Of a stretch of 64,000 nucleotides of DNA, positions 1 through 9,481 are shown piece after piece. Where the stretch lies: NCBI RefSeq assembly GCF_900102165.1, contig NZ_FNBD01000008.1, forward strand, positions 202,686-266,685. Reading direction: 5' to 3'. Source of the DNA: Cellulophaga baltica. Its GTDB lineage: Bacteria; Bacteroidota; Bacteroidia; Flavobacteriales; Flavobacteriaceae. Made by a program: the position numbers and the translations under genes. The notes below the pieces were generated by a model. It saw nothing but the letters and a program-made list of their open reading frames with translations, did not search any database and had not been told where the DNA came from. The stretch's first letter is position 1. Each line of letters begins with the position of its first letter.

Positions 1-815
1 CAGACGCTGAGATAGACCATGAATTACATCGCATCTGGGATACCATGCTTGAATGTATGTATACCGGTTGCCACACAGAAGGTTCTTTACCGGGCGGATT
101 AAATGTCCGCAGACGTGCTTTTGACATGCATTTAAAATTAAAAGATAGCGAGCCCTATACTACCCCACAGGAATGGCTTTCTGCTATACGAAAAACCGAA
201 GTTAAATTCAGACAAATTTTACAATGGGTAAGTTGTTTTGCTTTAGCCGTTAATGAAGTTAATGCTTCATTAGGACGAGTTGTTACAGCCCCCACCAATG
301 GTAGCGCAGGAGTAATTCCTGCCGTTTTGATGTATTATTTGGTTATTGAAGATCATACCGCAGGTTTTGAAGATATCAAAAAATTCTTGTTGGTTTCTGG
401 TGAAATAGGAAGCATTTTTAAAAAGGGCGCTACTATTTCTGCCGCTATGGGCGGGTGCCAAGCAGAAATTGGCGTATCTTCTGCCATGGCAGCAGGTGCA
501 TTAACAGAACTATTAGGCGGTACTCCAGAGCAAGTATTAATGGCCGCAGAAATTGCTATGGAACACCACTTAGGATTAACCTGTGATCCTATTGGTGGCT
601 TGGTACAAATACCCTGCATTGAACGTAATTCTATGGGCGCCATTAAAGCCATTAATGCGGCAGAATTAGCCCTAGGTTCAGACCCTAAAGATGCTAAAGT
701 ACCGTTAGATAAAGTGGTACAAACGATGTGGGAAACAGCAAAAGATATGAACTCTAAATACAAAGAAACCTCTGAAGGAGGTTTGGCTGTAGGGGTGTTC
801 TTGAGTGATTGTTAA
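1..815 (+). CDS. sdaA: L-serine dehydratase (L-serine ammonia-lyase), 3' part
   Basis: This gene is cut by the window edge; the reading frame is open from base 3, so the start lies upstream. The enzyme deaminates L-serine to pyruvate and ammonia in the cytosol using a [4Fe-4S] cluster. The visible 271 residues are the C-terminal alpha domain. Cluster-ligand cysteines are recognisable in [16 protein letters not shown] and QIPCIERN, and the last residue of the protein is a Cys (LSDC then stop). In single-chain bacterial serine dehydratases a C-terminal Cys serves as the 'tail-in-mouth' cluster ligand. I infer the fused one-chain type, but the beta domain is outside the window. Confidence 0.93.
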   Translation, partial: DAEIDHELHRIWDTMLECMYTGCHTEGSLPGGLNVRRRAFDMHLKLKDSEPYTTPQEWLSAIRKTEVKFRQILQWVSCFALAVNEVNASLGRVVTAPTNGSAGVIPAVLMYYLVIEDHTAGFEDIKKFLLVSGEIGSIFKKGATISAAMGGCQAEIGVSSAMAAGALTELLGGTPEQVLMAAEIAMEHHLGLTCDPIGGLVQIPCIERNSMGAIKAINAAELALGSDPKDAKVPLDKVVQTMWETAKDMNSKYKETSEGGLAVGVFLSDC

Positions 816-842
816 CTAAATTAATTTCTAAAAAAAAGAACC

Positions 843-938
843 ATGGCAAAAAGTAAAGACGCAAAAAAGAATGTAAAAAAAGAACCTCTAAAAACAGCTA
901 AAGAAAAGAAAGAGGAGAAAAGAGCCAAAAAAAAATAA
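843..938 (+). CDS. Small lysine-rich basic protein, 31 residues
   Basis: A short open frame begins 27 bases after the serine dehydratase stop. Its product starts MAKSKDAKKN and contains only Lys, Glu, Ala, Asp, Ser, Val, Asn, Pro, Leu, Thr and Arg, with about half its residues Lys. It has no hydrophobic segment and is probably disordered and nucleic-acid binding; function is unknown. Support for a real gene is its position as the last gene before a clear intrinsic terminator, with an ATG in an A-rich context typical of the phylum. It could also be non-coding A-rich leader sequence. Confidence 0.5.
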   Translation: MAKSKDAKKNVKKEPLKTAKEKKEEKRAKKK

Positions 939-950
939 CCTTATGCTAAT

Positions 951-985
951 ATCTCTGAGAGGATCATCTTCCAGAGATTTTTTCT
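951..985 (+). terminator. Intrinsic terminator after sdaA and the small basic ORF
   Basis: ATCTCTG (951-957) pairs with CAGAGAT (972-978), followed by a T-rich run to about 985. It closes the plus-strand unit. Confidence 0.7.
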
Positions 986-1070
986 TTTCTATTAAGTTTA
1001 TTCCTATATAAATAGTTTTAATTTTATTTTCGACGATTTTCTTGTTTCTTCGTAAGAAAATTCCAGAATC

Positions 1071-1847
1071 ATGAATAAATTAGACCATATAGAGAATGAG
1101 CTTGCCGACTTAAGGCTACAATTAAAATCTCATGCCCTCTATAAAAATCTTAATGATTTAGATGATGTTAAGGTTTTCATGGAACATCATGTTTTTGCTG
1201 TTTGGGACTTTATGTCGCTTTTAAAAGCATTACAGATTGACCTAACCACAACCACTACCCCATGGATTCCTAGAAAAAACGCCACTTTAGCTCGTTTTAT
1301 CAATGAAATTGTTCACGGCGAAGAAAGTGATGTGAACGAAGAAGGAATCCCAAGAAGCCATTTTGAAATGTACTTAGAGGCCATGGATCAAATTGGTGCT
1401 AGTACCACAACTATAGCCTCATTTATTAAAGCGATTGAAAATGGTACTGCTGTGACAAGCGCATTAGAAGCAAGTGCAATTGACTCCTCTGTTATTAATT
1501 TTGTTAACTTTTCATTTGATGCTATTGCCACTAAAAAAACGCATGTAGTGGCTTCTGCCTTTACTTTTGGTCGCGAAGACTTAATTCCAGATATGTTTTT
1601 TGAAATCTTAAAGCAAGCTGACAAAGAGAATACACATTATAATAAATTGAGGTACTATTTAGAGCGCCATATAGAATTAGATGGCGATGAACACGGTCCG
1701 CTTTCTTTAAAAATGATTTCAGAATTATGTGGGGATGATGAGACAAAATGGAAGGAAACATTAGGTAGCGCTAAGGAGGCCTTGCAAAAGCGGATTGAAT
1801 TATGGGATGGAATAACTAAAATAATTCTAACGAAAAAAAACGCTTAG
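1071..1847 (+). CDS. DUF3050 family protein
   Basis: A 258-residue soluble protein with no signal peptide or membrane segment. The N-terminal part carries [20 protein letters not shown], characteristic of DUF3050, a family with a predicted heme-oxygenase-like all-helical fold. The conserved HH and later His and Glu residues (for example in [12 protein letters not shown] near the C-terminus) could bind metal. Biochemical role unknown. The GyrI-like gene starts four bases after its stop, so the two are probably co-transcribed. Confidence 0.85.
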   Translation: MNKLDHIENELADLRLQLKSHALYKNLNDLDDVKVFMEHHVFAVWDFMSLLKALQIDLTTTTTPWIPRKNATLARFINEIVHGEESDVNEEGIPRSHFEMYLEAMDQIGASTTTIASFIKAIENGTAVTSALEASAIDSSVINFVNFSFDAIATKKTHVVASAFTFGREDLIPDMFFEILKQADKENTHYNKLRYYLERHIELDGDEHGPLSLKMISELCGDDETKWKETLGSAKEALQKRIELWDGITKIILTKKNA

Positions 1848-1851
1848 AAAA

Positions 1852-2337
1852 ATGAACTACCGCATTGAAAAACTTCCTGAAATAAAACTAGCAGGCAAAC
1901 AATTAACCATGTCTTTTGCTCATGACAGAACTCCTGAACTCTGGAAAAGTTTTATGCCTTTTAAAAAATTGATTTCAAATAGTGCTGCTCCAGATTTATA
2001 CAGTATGCAACGGTATACAAATACTTTCAGTTATCAAGATTTTGATCCTAACACCCCCTTTACCAAATGGGCGGCTATAGCCGTTACTAGCTTTGACAAT
2101 ATACCTGACATTTTTGAAACCTACACCCTTCAGGGTGGCTTGTATGCCGTGTTTAAACACGTAGGGTCTGCCATGGAGTTTAGAAAAACTTTTGATGCTA
2201 TTTTCTTAGCATGGTTACCTACCTCAGATTACCTCATTGATGATCGGGAACATTTTGAATTATTAGGTGAAAAATATAGCAATACGGCTCTAGATTCAGA
2301 AGAAGAAATTTGGATTCCTATCCGATTGAAAAACTAA
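1852..2337 (+). CDS. GyrI-like small-molecule-binding domain protein
   Basis: A 161-residue stand-alone GyrI-like (AraC effector-binding, SOUL/BRE-type) domain. The start, with 'LPEIKLAGKQLTMSF' followed by the 'WKSFMP' segment, and the central 'GGLYAVFKHVG' strand are typical. There is no DNA-binding domain, so it is not itself a transcription factor. Members bind or hydrolyse hydrophobic compounds or inhibit gyrase; which applies here is not visible. It directly follows the DUF3050 gene. Confidence 0.8.
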   Translation: MNYRIEKLPEIKLAGKQLTMSFAHDRTPELWKSFMPFKKLISNSAAPDLYSMQRYTNTFSYQDFDPNTPFTKWAAIAVTSFDNIPDIFETYTLQGGLYAVFKHVGSAMEFRKTFDAIFLAWLPTSDYLIDDREHFELLGEKYSNTALDSEEEIWIPIRLKN

Positions 2338-2358
2338 ATTAATTTACCCCGTAAAGAA

Positions 2359-2922
2359 TTAGAATCTATAGCCAATCCTTAGATGTAAATTTACAGCAAC
2401 CTCACCTTCGTTCTCTAGGTAGCCCGCCTGTTTAGCAAAAGTGTATTGATAACCAATACCTATCCCTGTCTCATACATAACATGTTTACCAATAGGTCTT
2501 CTAATACCCCAAGTAGGAATAATTGATATATCACTAATAACCCTAATATTTTCGTAATTAGAGATGACAAACCAATCTGGATGATAGGACGTTTTTAAGC
2601 CGATAAAATTTCCGCTGTTCCCATCAATTCTTCGTGATTTATGCATTCGTTTATTCAAATTATAATACAATCTTGGCTCTAAGGTCAATACCGGTGTTAA
2701 TAAAAACCCTGTTTCATCATAAAAATCTCCACCCCAAATTCCTGTATCAAAACCTATTTCGGAACGTAAGGCTATTGTAGTTGATAATTTTGATTCGTTT
2801 TGCACCCAAATTCCAAGAAATCCTGTTTGAATGCTGTAGGTAGATTGCTCCACACTTGCACTTTGAGCATGCACTAGTAAACTAAAGCTACAGAAAGCTA
2901 ATGTTGCTAAAAATATTTTCAT
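2359..2922 (-). CDS. Secreted or outer-membrane beta-strand-rich protein of unknown function
   Basis: A 187-residue protein with a signal peptide (MKIFLATLAFCSFSLLVHAQ, cut after Ala-Gln) and alternating hydrophobic/polar strands ending in an aromatic residue (LRIGYRF), as in small outer-membrane beta-barrels. It resembles conserved flavobacterial hypotheticals with a porin-like fold. It is transcribed alone, convergent with the GyrI-like gene and divergent from panB. Confidence 0.65.
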   Translation of the reverse strand: MKIFLATLAFCSFSLLVHAQSASVEQSTYSIQTGFLGIWVQNESKLSTTIALRSEIGFDTGIWGGDFYDETGFLLTPVLTLEPRLYYNLNKRMHKSRRIDGNSGNFIGLKTSYHPDWFVISNYENIRVISDISIIPTWGIRRPIGKHVMYETGIGIGYQYTFAKQAGYLENEGEVAVNLHLRIGYRF

Positions 2923-3117
2923 TTTCTATATTTTAAGAGGGTTATGATGAGTCTATCCTTAGGACACAAGAATTATGCCGAATTTAATCTATGAAAAAGT
3001 ACGCACCATTCTTAGCATTTACTTTTTACACCGCAATAAAAAATTAAAACTGAAATACATCAAGCTCATAAAACCGAATCAATTTCCTTACTTTTAACGC
3101 ACCAAATAAAAGAACTA

Positions 3118-3936
3118 ATGTCTGTTGCAAAAAAAGAATACAAAAGAGTGACTGTTAAATCTCTTGTAGAGATGAAAAAGAACGGTGAAAAAATTTCAAT
3201 GTTAACAGCCTATGATTATTCTATGGCTAAAATTGTTGATGCCGCCAATGTAGATGTTATCCTTGTTGGAGACTCTGCTAGTAACGTAATGGCAGGACAC
3301 GAAACTACCCTACCTATTACTTTAGATCAAATGATTTATCATGCATCATCTGTAATAAGAGCTGTAAATAGAGCTTTAGTTGTTGTAGATATTCCTTTTG
3401 GAAGCTACCAAAGTGACCCTAAAGAAGCTTTACGTTCGGCTATTAGAATCATGAAAGAAAGTGGTGGTCATGCCGTTAAAGTTGAAGGTGGTTTAGAAAT
3501 TAAAGAATCTGTGAAGAGAATATTAAACGCAGGGATTCCTGTCATGGGGCATTTAGGCCTAACCCCTCAATCTATTTATAAATTTGGAACCTATACTGTA
3601 CGTGCCAAAGAAGAGGAAGAAGCTAAAAAGCTAAAAGAAGACGCCTTAATGCTTGAAAAAGCTGGATGTTTTGCTATCGTTTTAGAAAAAATTCCCGCAA
3701 CTTTAGCAAAAGAAGTAGCTGAGTTAGTAAATATTCCTGTTATAGGAATAGGCGCAGGTAATGGTGTAGATGGCCAAGTTTTAGTAGTTCATGATTTAGT
3801 TGGACTTACTCAAGAATTTAATCCAAGGTTCTTACGTAGGTATATGAATTTATTTGAAGAAATGGGGAAAGCTATTTCTGACTACGTTTCTGATGTAAAA
3901 AGCAGAGATTTCCCTAGTGATGATGAGCAGTACTAG
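3118..3936 (+). CDS. panB: 3-methyl-2-oxobutanoate hydroxymethyltransferase
   Basis: PanB transfers a one-carbon unit from 5,10-methylene-tetrahydrofolate to 2-oxoisovalerate, the first committed step to pantothenate and coenzyme A. The 272-residue length is normal. Visible signatures are [14 protein letters not shown] '[15 protein letters not shown]', the Mg-binding '[13 protein letters not shown]' and 'VKVEGG', plus 'PVIGIGAG' near the C-terminus. panC and panD are not adjacent. lspA follows after 64 bases. Confidence 0.96.
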   Translation: MSVAKKEYKRVTVKSLVEMKKNGEKISMLTAYDYSMAKIVDAANVDVILVGDSASNVMAGHETTLPITLDQMIYHASSVIRAVNRALVVVDIPFGSYQSDPKEALRSAIRIMKESGGHAVKVEGGLEIKESVKRILNAGIPVMGHLGLTPQSIYKFGTYTVRAKEEEEAKKLKEDALMLEKAGCFAIVLEKIPATLAKEVAELVNIPVIGIGAGNGVDGQVLVVHDLVGLTQEFNPRFLRRYMNLFEEMGKAISDYVSDVKSRDFPSDDEQY

Positions 3937-4000
3937 CTTTTAAACAATATAACAGTAGCCCCATACAAATAGTAAACTTTTTAATATTTTATTTAATTTT

Positions 4001-4480
4001 TTGAAAAAAATAGCCATTCTCATTCTCGTTCTTTTAAACATTGGTTGTGATCAAATCAGTAAAAAGATGGTCCGTAACACCGTAGACAAAAACGATTATA
4101 TTCAATTAGTACAAGACAATTTTATTCTTACAAATGTAGAAAATACGGGAGCTATGCTTGGTTTTGGACAAAGCTTCCCTCCCCTATTAAAAATAATTTT
4201 GTTGCAAATTTTACCGGTGCTCGTTTTAGTGTTTATTCTTATCAATATCTTGAGAAAAACACATTTAAATAAATGGTTAATTGTTGCTTTTTCTTGCGTC
4301 ATTGGTGGCGGAATTGGAAATTTAATGGATCGGATTGCTTTTGGTAGTGTTACTGATTTTTTCATCATTAAACTAGGCTTCTTCAAGACAGGAATCTTTA
4401 ACATGGCCGATGTTTCGGTCACTGTTGGTGTTATTCTTATTTTTATTTTAAGCATGCGTTATAAAAACCTTCAATTTTAG
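4001..4480 (+). CDS. lspA: Lipoprotein signal peptidase (signal peptidase II)
   Basis: An inner-membrane aspartyl protease that removes signal peptides from prolipoproteins, of which this window encodes many. The 159 residues have four hydrophobic segments and the LspA motifs: 'CDQISKK' near the N-terminus, the catalytic Asp in 'GNLMDR..GSVTDFF', and the second catalytic Asp in 'FNMADVSV'. The start is TTG; no in-frame ATG precedes the first transmembrane helix. The stop overlaps the GTG of the next gene by one base, indicating coupling. Confidence 0.93.
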   Translation: MKKIAILILVLLNIGCDQISKKMVRNTVDKNDYIQLVQDNFILTNVENTGAMLGFGQSFPPLLKIILLQILPVLVLVFILINILRKTHLNKWLIVAFSCVIGGGIGNLMDRIAFGSVTDFFIIKLGFFKTGIFNMADVSVTVGVILIFILSMRYKNLQF

Positions 4481-5178
4481 TGGATAACAAAACACTTTCT
4501 ACCGCCAAAAATCTTCTAGTCATCTACGAAGACAATCATTTAATTGCTATAAATAAGCGCCCTGGAGATATTGTTCAAGGAGATAAAACTGGCGACGTTC
4601 CTTTAAGTGATGTGGTCAAAGAATACATCAAAATAAAATATAATAAACCAGGTAATGTATATCTCGGTGTTGCCCACCGCTTAGACAGACCCACTTCAGG
4701 CATTGTTGTATTTGCTAAAACATCAAAAGCATTACCTCGATTAAATAAGTTGTTTGCAGAAAAAGACGCAAAGAAGACCTATTGGGCTGTGGTAAAAAAT
4801 CAGCCACCAAAACAAAAAGATTTGCTTACCCATTGGCTAAAACGTAATACCAAGCAGAATAAATCTTACGCAAATACTAAAGAAGTTCCGGAAAGCAAAA
4901 AAGCCATTCTAAGTTATACCGTTGCTAAGAAACTTGATAATTATTTTCTTTTAGAGATTGATCTACATACCGGAAGACATCATCAAATTCGTGCACAACT
5001 AACAGCAATTGGTTGCGTAATTAAGGGCGATTTAAAATACGGTGCAGATCGCAGCAATAAAGATGGAAGCATTCACCTACACGCAAGAAAACTATCGTTT
5101 ATACATCCTGTAAAAAAAGAAGCCATCACCATTCTTGCCGAACCACCTAATGAGCCTATCTGGAATGCATGTTTGTAA
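4480..5178 (+). CDS. RluA-family RNA pseudouridine synthase
   Basis: Isomerises specific uridines in rRNA or tRNA to pseudouridine. The 232-residue protein has the RluA/RluC/RluD catalytic motif HRLDRPTSG with the catalytic Asp at about residue 69, and the later 'LHTGRHHQIRAQL' motif. No S4 RNA-binding domain precedes the catalytic core, as in RluA and TruC-like enzymes. The start is GTG, overlapping the lspA stop. Exact RNA target cannot be told. Confidence 0.92.
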   Translation: MDNKTLSTAKNLLVIYEDNHLIAINKRPGDIVQGDKTGDVPLSDVVKEYIKIKYNKPGNVYLGVAHRLDRPTSGIVVFAKTSKALPRLNKLFAEKDAKKTYWAVVKNQPPKQKDLLTHWLKRNTKQNKSYANTKEVPESKKAILSYTVAKKLDNYFLLEIDLHTGRHHQIRAQLTAIGCVIKGDLKYGADRSNKDGSIHLHARKLSFIHPVKKEAITILAEPPNEPIWNACL

Positions 5179-5208
5179 ATTTTCTTACTTTTAAAGAAAT
5201 ACGACACT

Positions 5209-5742
5209 ATGATCTTCTTTAGAAAAATTACCCTAATCGTAATTATTACATGCTTTACTTCTTGTGGCAGTCACAACAGTATGGAAAATTTCTATGCTGC
5301 CCATAAGAATGACAATCAAGTTAGTGCCGTGAGAGTGCCACAATTTATGCTTAGCCTCTTGAGTGGTATTTCTCCTGAAATTGAAGCCCTAATCGGAGAC
5401 ACCAAGGATCTTCGCTATATTAAGTTTCCAAGCACTACTGCAGATAAAACTGATTTTCTCAATACCCAAATGAATATCATAGCGGGATCTAAATTTATTG
5501 AAATATACCGTAAAAATGATGACTTAAAACGTAGTGTGATTGCTGTGAGAGAACGCAAAAATGTGGTCAAAGAAATATTGATTTACAACAACAATGCACA
5601 GCAAGCTACTTTCCTTTATTTTAATGGGAATTTTGACCCTATAAAAGTACGGGAAATGGCTCAGAATGCAAAATTCGACGAGCTAACCAATGGTTTAATT
5701 CAGCAATTCAATATCCAGAGCTCTGCAATTAGAAATGATTAA
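5209..5742 (+). CDS. DUF4252 family lipoprotein
   Basis: A 177-residue predicted lipoprotein: a short hydrophobic signal ends in the lipobox 'CFTSCGS'. The mature part matches DUF4252, a Bacteroidota family of unknown function, with the 'VRVPQFMLSLLS', 'LRYIKF' and 'VREMAQ' segments. In other genomes members often sit near ECF sigma or anti-sigma genes; here it follows the pseudouridine synthase by 30 bases and none is present. Confidence 0.8.
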   Translation: MIFFRKITLIVIITCFTSCGSHNSMENFYAAHKNDNQVSAVRVPQFMLSLLSGISPEIEALIGDTKDLRYIKFPSTTADKTDFLNTQMNIIAGSKFIEIYRKNDDLKRSVIAVRERKNVVKEILIYNNNAQQATFLYFNGNFDPIKVREMAQNAKFDELTNGLIQQFNIQSSAIRND

Positions 5743-5743
5743 G

Positions 5744-6607
5744 CTACGCTTTTTTTGAGGAGCGGATACTTTCAATCACTACAGAACTTAGAATTAAGAC
5801 ACCCCCAATAAGAGTGTTTATTTTAGGAAATTCGCTTAGAAAAATTGCCCCTAAAAGAATTCCATAAATAGGCTGAACGCTACTCAAAATACTTACGGTG
5901 GTAATCGAGAAGTTTTTAAAACTATTCAAAAATAAGGTATGCCCTATAGCGGTAGTTAGTAATGCCAAAACAGCCAATCCTTTCCATTCACTCAACACCA
6001 CATCTAACTGCACCGTACTATAGAACGAAGATAGCAATACACTAATCACTAATAATTGATAACACATTAACATGGAGCCATTATATTTGGCTGCTTTCGC
6101 TTTAAGCAATAAATTCCGTAGCGAATAAAATAAGGCTGACAAGGTTCCTACACCAACCGCAAGGGTATAATCATTGCCTACATCAAAACTAGGCACTAGA
6201 AAATAAATTCCTGCTAAAACAAGTAGCGCCAAAACCAAATGTATTTTTTGAAATTTGGTTTTCAGTAATAAGGGTTCTAGAAAAGCGGTTAATATTGGAT
6301 AGGTAAACAGAGAGATCATCCCTATAGCGACATTAGACAAGCGCAATGCATAGAAATAGGTAATCCAATGAAGTCCCAATAGAACACCACTAACTAAGAC
6401 CGCTCCCAAATCTTTCTTTGGCACCCGAAGCGATATCTTCTTCCACTTACAAAAAAGGAATAATAACACCACCGCAATGACCGCTCTTACCCCAATAGTT
6501 ACCGGTACTGGTAAATTCACATACCTTCCTAGAGCACCAGAAGTACTCACAAAAAGCATGGCTAAATTTAATTCTACTAAATGATTAAGATGATTGGGAT
6601 TCTTCAA
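5744..6607 (-). CDS. EamA/DMT-family inner-membrane transporter
   Basis: A 287-residue protein with about ten hydrophobic helices in two tandem EamA repeats ('FVSTSGALGRYVNLPVP' in the first, 'LLTTAIGHTLFLNSFKN' and 'SVQPIYGILLGAIFLSE' in the second). Such drug/metabolite transporters export amino acids, purines or other metabolites; the substrate is not predictable. It lies ten bases after the stop of the upstream 514-residue gene on the same strand, so the two probably form an operon. Confidence 0.88.
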   Translation of the reverse strand: MKNPNHLNHLVELNLAMLFVSTSGALGRYVNLPVPVTIGVRAVIAVVLLFLFCKWKKISLRVPKKDLGAVLVSGVLLGLHWITYFYALRLSNVAIGMISLFTYPILTAFLEPLLLKTKFQKIHLVLALLVLAGIYFLVPSFDVGNDYTLAVGVGTLSALFYSLRNLLLKAKAAKYNGSMLMCYQLLVISVLLSSFYSTVQLDVVLSEWKGLAVLALLTTAIGHTLFLNSFKNFSITTVSILSSVQPIYGILLGAIFLSEFPKINTLIGGVLILSSVVIESIRSSKKA

Positions 6608-6617
6608 AAAATGTGGT

Positions 6618-8162
6618 CTATCGCGTTAAAGTAGCAGCTTTCTCTTTTATGATTTGTGCCACTGGTTTATTCTCTAAATGACTTTCTAACCACGATAATA
6701 TATCTAAATATAAAAAGGCCCTTTTCTCATAAGGATGATCCTCATATTTTTTAAGTGAATCATATAATTTCTGAAACTCATTTCGCAATTCGTTTGGATA
6801 GATATCTCCTAAACCACGTAAAAATTTAATCATCTCCTTCTGAACAGCATGCAAATCGTTCATTTTTAATAAAAACTTATACGTACTTTTTAATTGCACC
6901 TCTAAATGATAATCCATTCCTGCTTCATAATGAGCCACCAGACTTAAAACACGTGCAAAGCACATTAAGTCCTCACGCATTTTAAGGTTTTTATTATTTA
7001 TAATTTTCTTCAAATAAGAAATACAGGTCTTATTATCTCCCATTCCAAAATACAAACAAGCTATTTTGTAATAGAATAACATGATGTGGTGTTCATCGAT
7101 ACGGTCTTTGTGTTTTACAATTCCGTATTCAATAATTTTCACCAAATACACCCCTTTCTCAAAGGTACCTTCTAAGAAATGAAGGTTTAATTTATTGCTA
7201 TTGATGTATAAAAAAGCTAAGGAGGTTACATTGTCATTTTGAGGGAAATCTTTCTCATTGATAGTAACTTCTAAATGCTCTAAAACTTCTTTAAATTGAG
7301 AACTGTAGCGTACATAAAAAAGCGACTCTAATAAATAATTATTCCCCTTTAAATAAAATACAGGGTTTAAATAGATCATTTCTTTATGTTCATAAAACAA
7401 ATCTGACCATTTACTAGCATATTTATAACAAGATAAAAAATCCTGTATTAAAAAACTATACCATAAATGTGCCTTGTACAACCATAATTTTTCCCGAAAA
7501 CCTAAATTTTCAATTTTATACTTAGGCAAATGACTCTCAAAATATTTTTTTACAAATTGATAATCTTCATCACTACGTACGTAGCCCATCTTTAGCATTT
7601 GACCATACAGTTGCAAAGACAAATTAGACAACTTACTCGTCATCACATTCTGAGCAGAAAGTTCTTTAGCTTGTACCGCTAGTTCATCTGCACGATCTGG
7701 AATACTACGTGTAATATATTGAGTTTCAATAATTTTCTCGAGCTCCACAATTTCATAAGCTATATTCTTTTCTTCATTCTCTATGGCTGTAGCTTTTGCT
7801 TTATCTAAAATTTTAAGACTCTGCTTATACAAGCCTTTTTGATAAAGAATAGTGGCAAAATCTAATTGTTCTCTAATTTGAACACGTATATTTTGGTTTA
7901 CAGGGTTTAACCGCAGGCTTATTAAAATTTGTTTATATAGGTGTGCTTTTAAGTTGGAAAGCTGCGCTTTTTTAACAATTCCTGTTTCTAGAATAACTTT
8001 TTCATCATATTCCCTTACTTTATCTAACAAATTAAACAATGCTAGAAATTTAGCATCGGTATTCACCCCTAAACGACCTACATATAATTTAAACTGTCGT
8101 TTTTCTGACTTAGAAAGTGATTTTATAAGAACAAATAAAGAATCTTTATTGGCATTTGTCAT
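6618..8162 (-). CDS. Large helical protein of unknown function (TPR-like)
   Basis: A 514-residue soluble protein with no signal peptide and a helical, repeat-like pattern along its whole length (for example 'ILYQKGLYKQSLKILDKAKA'), suggesting TPR-type helical hairpins. The N-terminal 'KSLSKSEKRQFKLY' is a motif I associate with conserved Bacteroidota hypotheticals. Divergent from leuA and probably co-transcribed with the EamA transporter. No catalytic motif is visible; a scaffold role is only a guess. Confidence 0.7.
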   Translation of the reverse strand: MTNANKDSLFVLIKSLSKSEKRQFKLYVGRLGVNTDAKFLALFNLLDKVREYDEKVILETGIVKKAQLSNLKAHLYKQILISLRLNPVNQNIRVQIREQLDFATILYQKGLYKQSLKILDKAKATAIENEEKNIAYEIVELEKIIETQYITRSIPDRADELAVQAKELSAQNVMTSKLSNLSLQLYGQMLKMGYVRSDEDYQFVKKYFESHLPKYKIENLGFREKLWLYKAHLWYSFLIQDFLSCYKYASKWSDLFYEHKEMIYLNPVFYLKGNNYLLESLFYVRYSSQFKEVLEHLEVTINEKDFPQNDNVTSLAFLYINSNKLNLHFLEGTFEKGVYLVKIIEYGIVKHKDRIDEHHIMLFYYKIACLYFGMGDNKTCISYLKKIINNKNLKMREDLMCFARVLSLVAHYEAGMDYHLEVQLKSTYKFLLKMNDLHAVQKEMIKFLRGLGDIYPNELRNEFQKLYDSLKKYEDHPYEKRAFLYLDILSWLESHLENKPVAQIIKEKAATLTR

Positions 8163-8308
8163 CGTAAAATATATTATTTAACTACCTGTTTATCAAATAC
8201 TTGAATATCCTCAAAACCATCTAAACGTTGTAAATGATTTTATACCTCTACTTTAATTAATAGGAGTACGTCTATATTCGTATTGACTAGTAAAACTACG
8301 CAAATATA

Positions 8309-9481
8309 ATGAGCAAAGATATAGTACAAATATTTGATACCACACTAAGAGACGGAGAACAAGTTCCTGGATGTAAATTAGACACCACCCAAAAATTGGT
8401 GATTGCAGAACGTCTTGAGCTTCTTGGCGTAGATGTCATAGAAGCAGGCTTTCCTGTTTCTAGTCCTGGTGATTTTAAATCTGTTCAAGAAATCGCAAAA
8501 CTTGTTAAAAATGCAACCGTATGCGGATTAACAAGAGCTGTAAAAAAAGATATAGAAGTTGCTGCAGAAGCTTTAAAATTTGCTAAGCGACCAAGAATAC
8601 ATACGGGAATAGGAACTTCTGAATCTCATATAAAATTTAAGTTTAACTCTAACAAAGATGCTATTATAGAACGTGCTGTAGAGGCGGTTTCTTATGCAAA
8701 ATCTTTTGTGGAAGATGTAGAATTTTATGCTGAAGATGCCGGTAGAACAGATAATGAGTTTTTAGCTCGAGTCTGTGAAGCGGTGATTAAAGCTGGAGCA
8801 ACGGTACTTAACATTCCTGATACAACAGGATATTGCTTACCAGATGAATATGGTGCTAAAATTAAGTACCTATATGAAAATGTAAAAGGAATTGACAGAG
8901 CCATTCTTTCCTGTCACTGTCATAATGATTTAGGTTTAGCTACAGCAAACTCTATTGCTGGTGTTATTAATGGTGCAAGACAAATTGAATGTACCATAAA
9001 CGGTATTGGCGAACGCGCTGGTAATACCGCTTTAGAAGAAGTTGTCATGATCTTAAGACAACACCCTACCCTAGGTTTAGACACCAATATTAATAGTAAA
9101 TTATTGAACGATACAAGCCGTATGGTCTCTCAGAAAATGGGAATGATGGTACAGCCTAACAAAGCAATTGTAGGCGCAAATGCCTTTGCACATAGTTCTG
9201 GTATTCACCAGGATGGTGTGATTAAAAATAGGGAAACCTATGAAATCATTGATCCTTTAGATGTTGGCGTTGATGAATCTTCCATAGTACTAACAGCAAG
9301 AAGTGGTAGAGCTGCTTTGGCGTATAGAGCAAAAATTGTCGGTTATGAATTAACCAAAAAACAATTGGATATTGTTTATGAGGAGTTTTTGAAATATGCG
9401 GATAAAAAGAAAGAAATAGTTGATGAAGATATTCATGAAATTATTGAAACAAGTAATATTAATATTGAAAGCGTCGCCTAA
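8309..9481 (+). CDS. leuA: 2-isopropylmalate synthase, short form without regulatory domain
   Basis: Condenses acetyl-CoA with 2-oxoisovalerate, the first step of leucine synthesis. The HMGL-like TIM barrel shows '[13 protein letters not shown]' at the N-terminus, the metal-binding '[15 protein letters not shown]' and '[13 protein letters not shown]', then 'HSSGIHQDG'. At 390 residues it lacks the C-terminal allosteric LeuA dimer domain of enzymes of about 510-550 residues, so leucine feedback through that domain is not expected. The stop overlaps the leuB start by one base. A related Claisen-type synthase such as citramalate synthase is possible but the leuB linkage favours leuA. Confidence 0.88.
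   Translation: MSKDIVQIFDTTLRDGEQVPGCKLDTTQKLVIAERLELLGVDVIEAGFPVSSPGDFKSVQEIAKLVKNATVCGLTRAVKKDIEVAAEALKFAKRPRIHTGIGTSESHIKFKFNSNKDAIIERAVEAVSYAKSFVEDVEFYAEDAGRTDNEFLARVCEAVIKAGATVLNIPDTTGYCLPDEYGAKIKYLYENVKGIDRAILSCHCHNDLGLATANSIAGVINGARQIECTINGIGERAGNTALEEVVMILRQHPTLGLDTNINSKLLNDTSRMVSQKMGMMVQPNKAIVGANAFAHSSGIHQDGVIKNRETYEIIDPLDVGVDESSIVLTARSGRAALAYRAKIVGYELTKKQLDIVYEEFLKYADKKKEIVDEDIHEIIETSNINIESVA

Noticed and set aside
353..763. A 136-codon open frame antisense to the serine dehydratase
   Set aside because: It lies wholly opposite a well-conserved gene, has no family match I recognise, and shows composition expected of a shadow frame.
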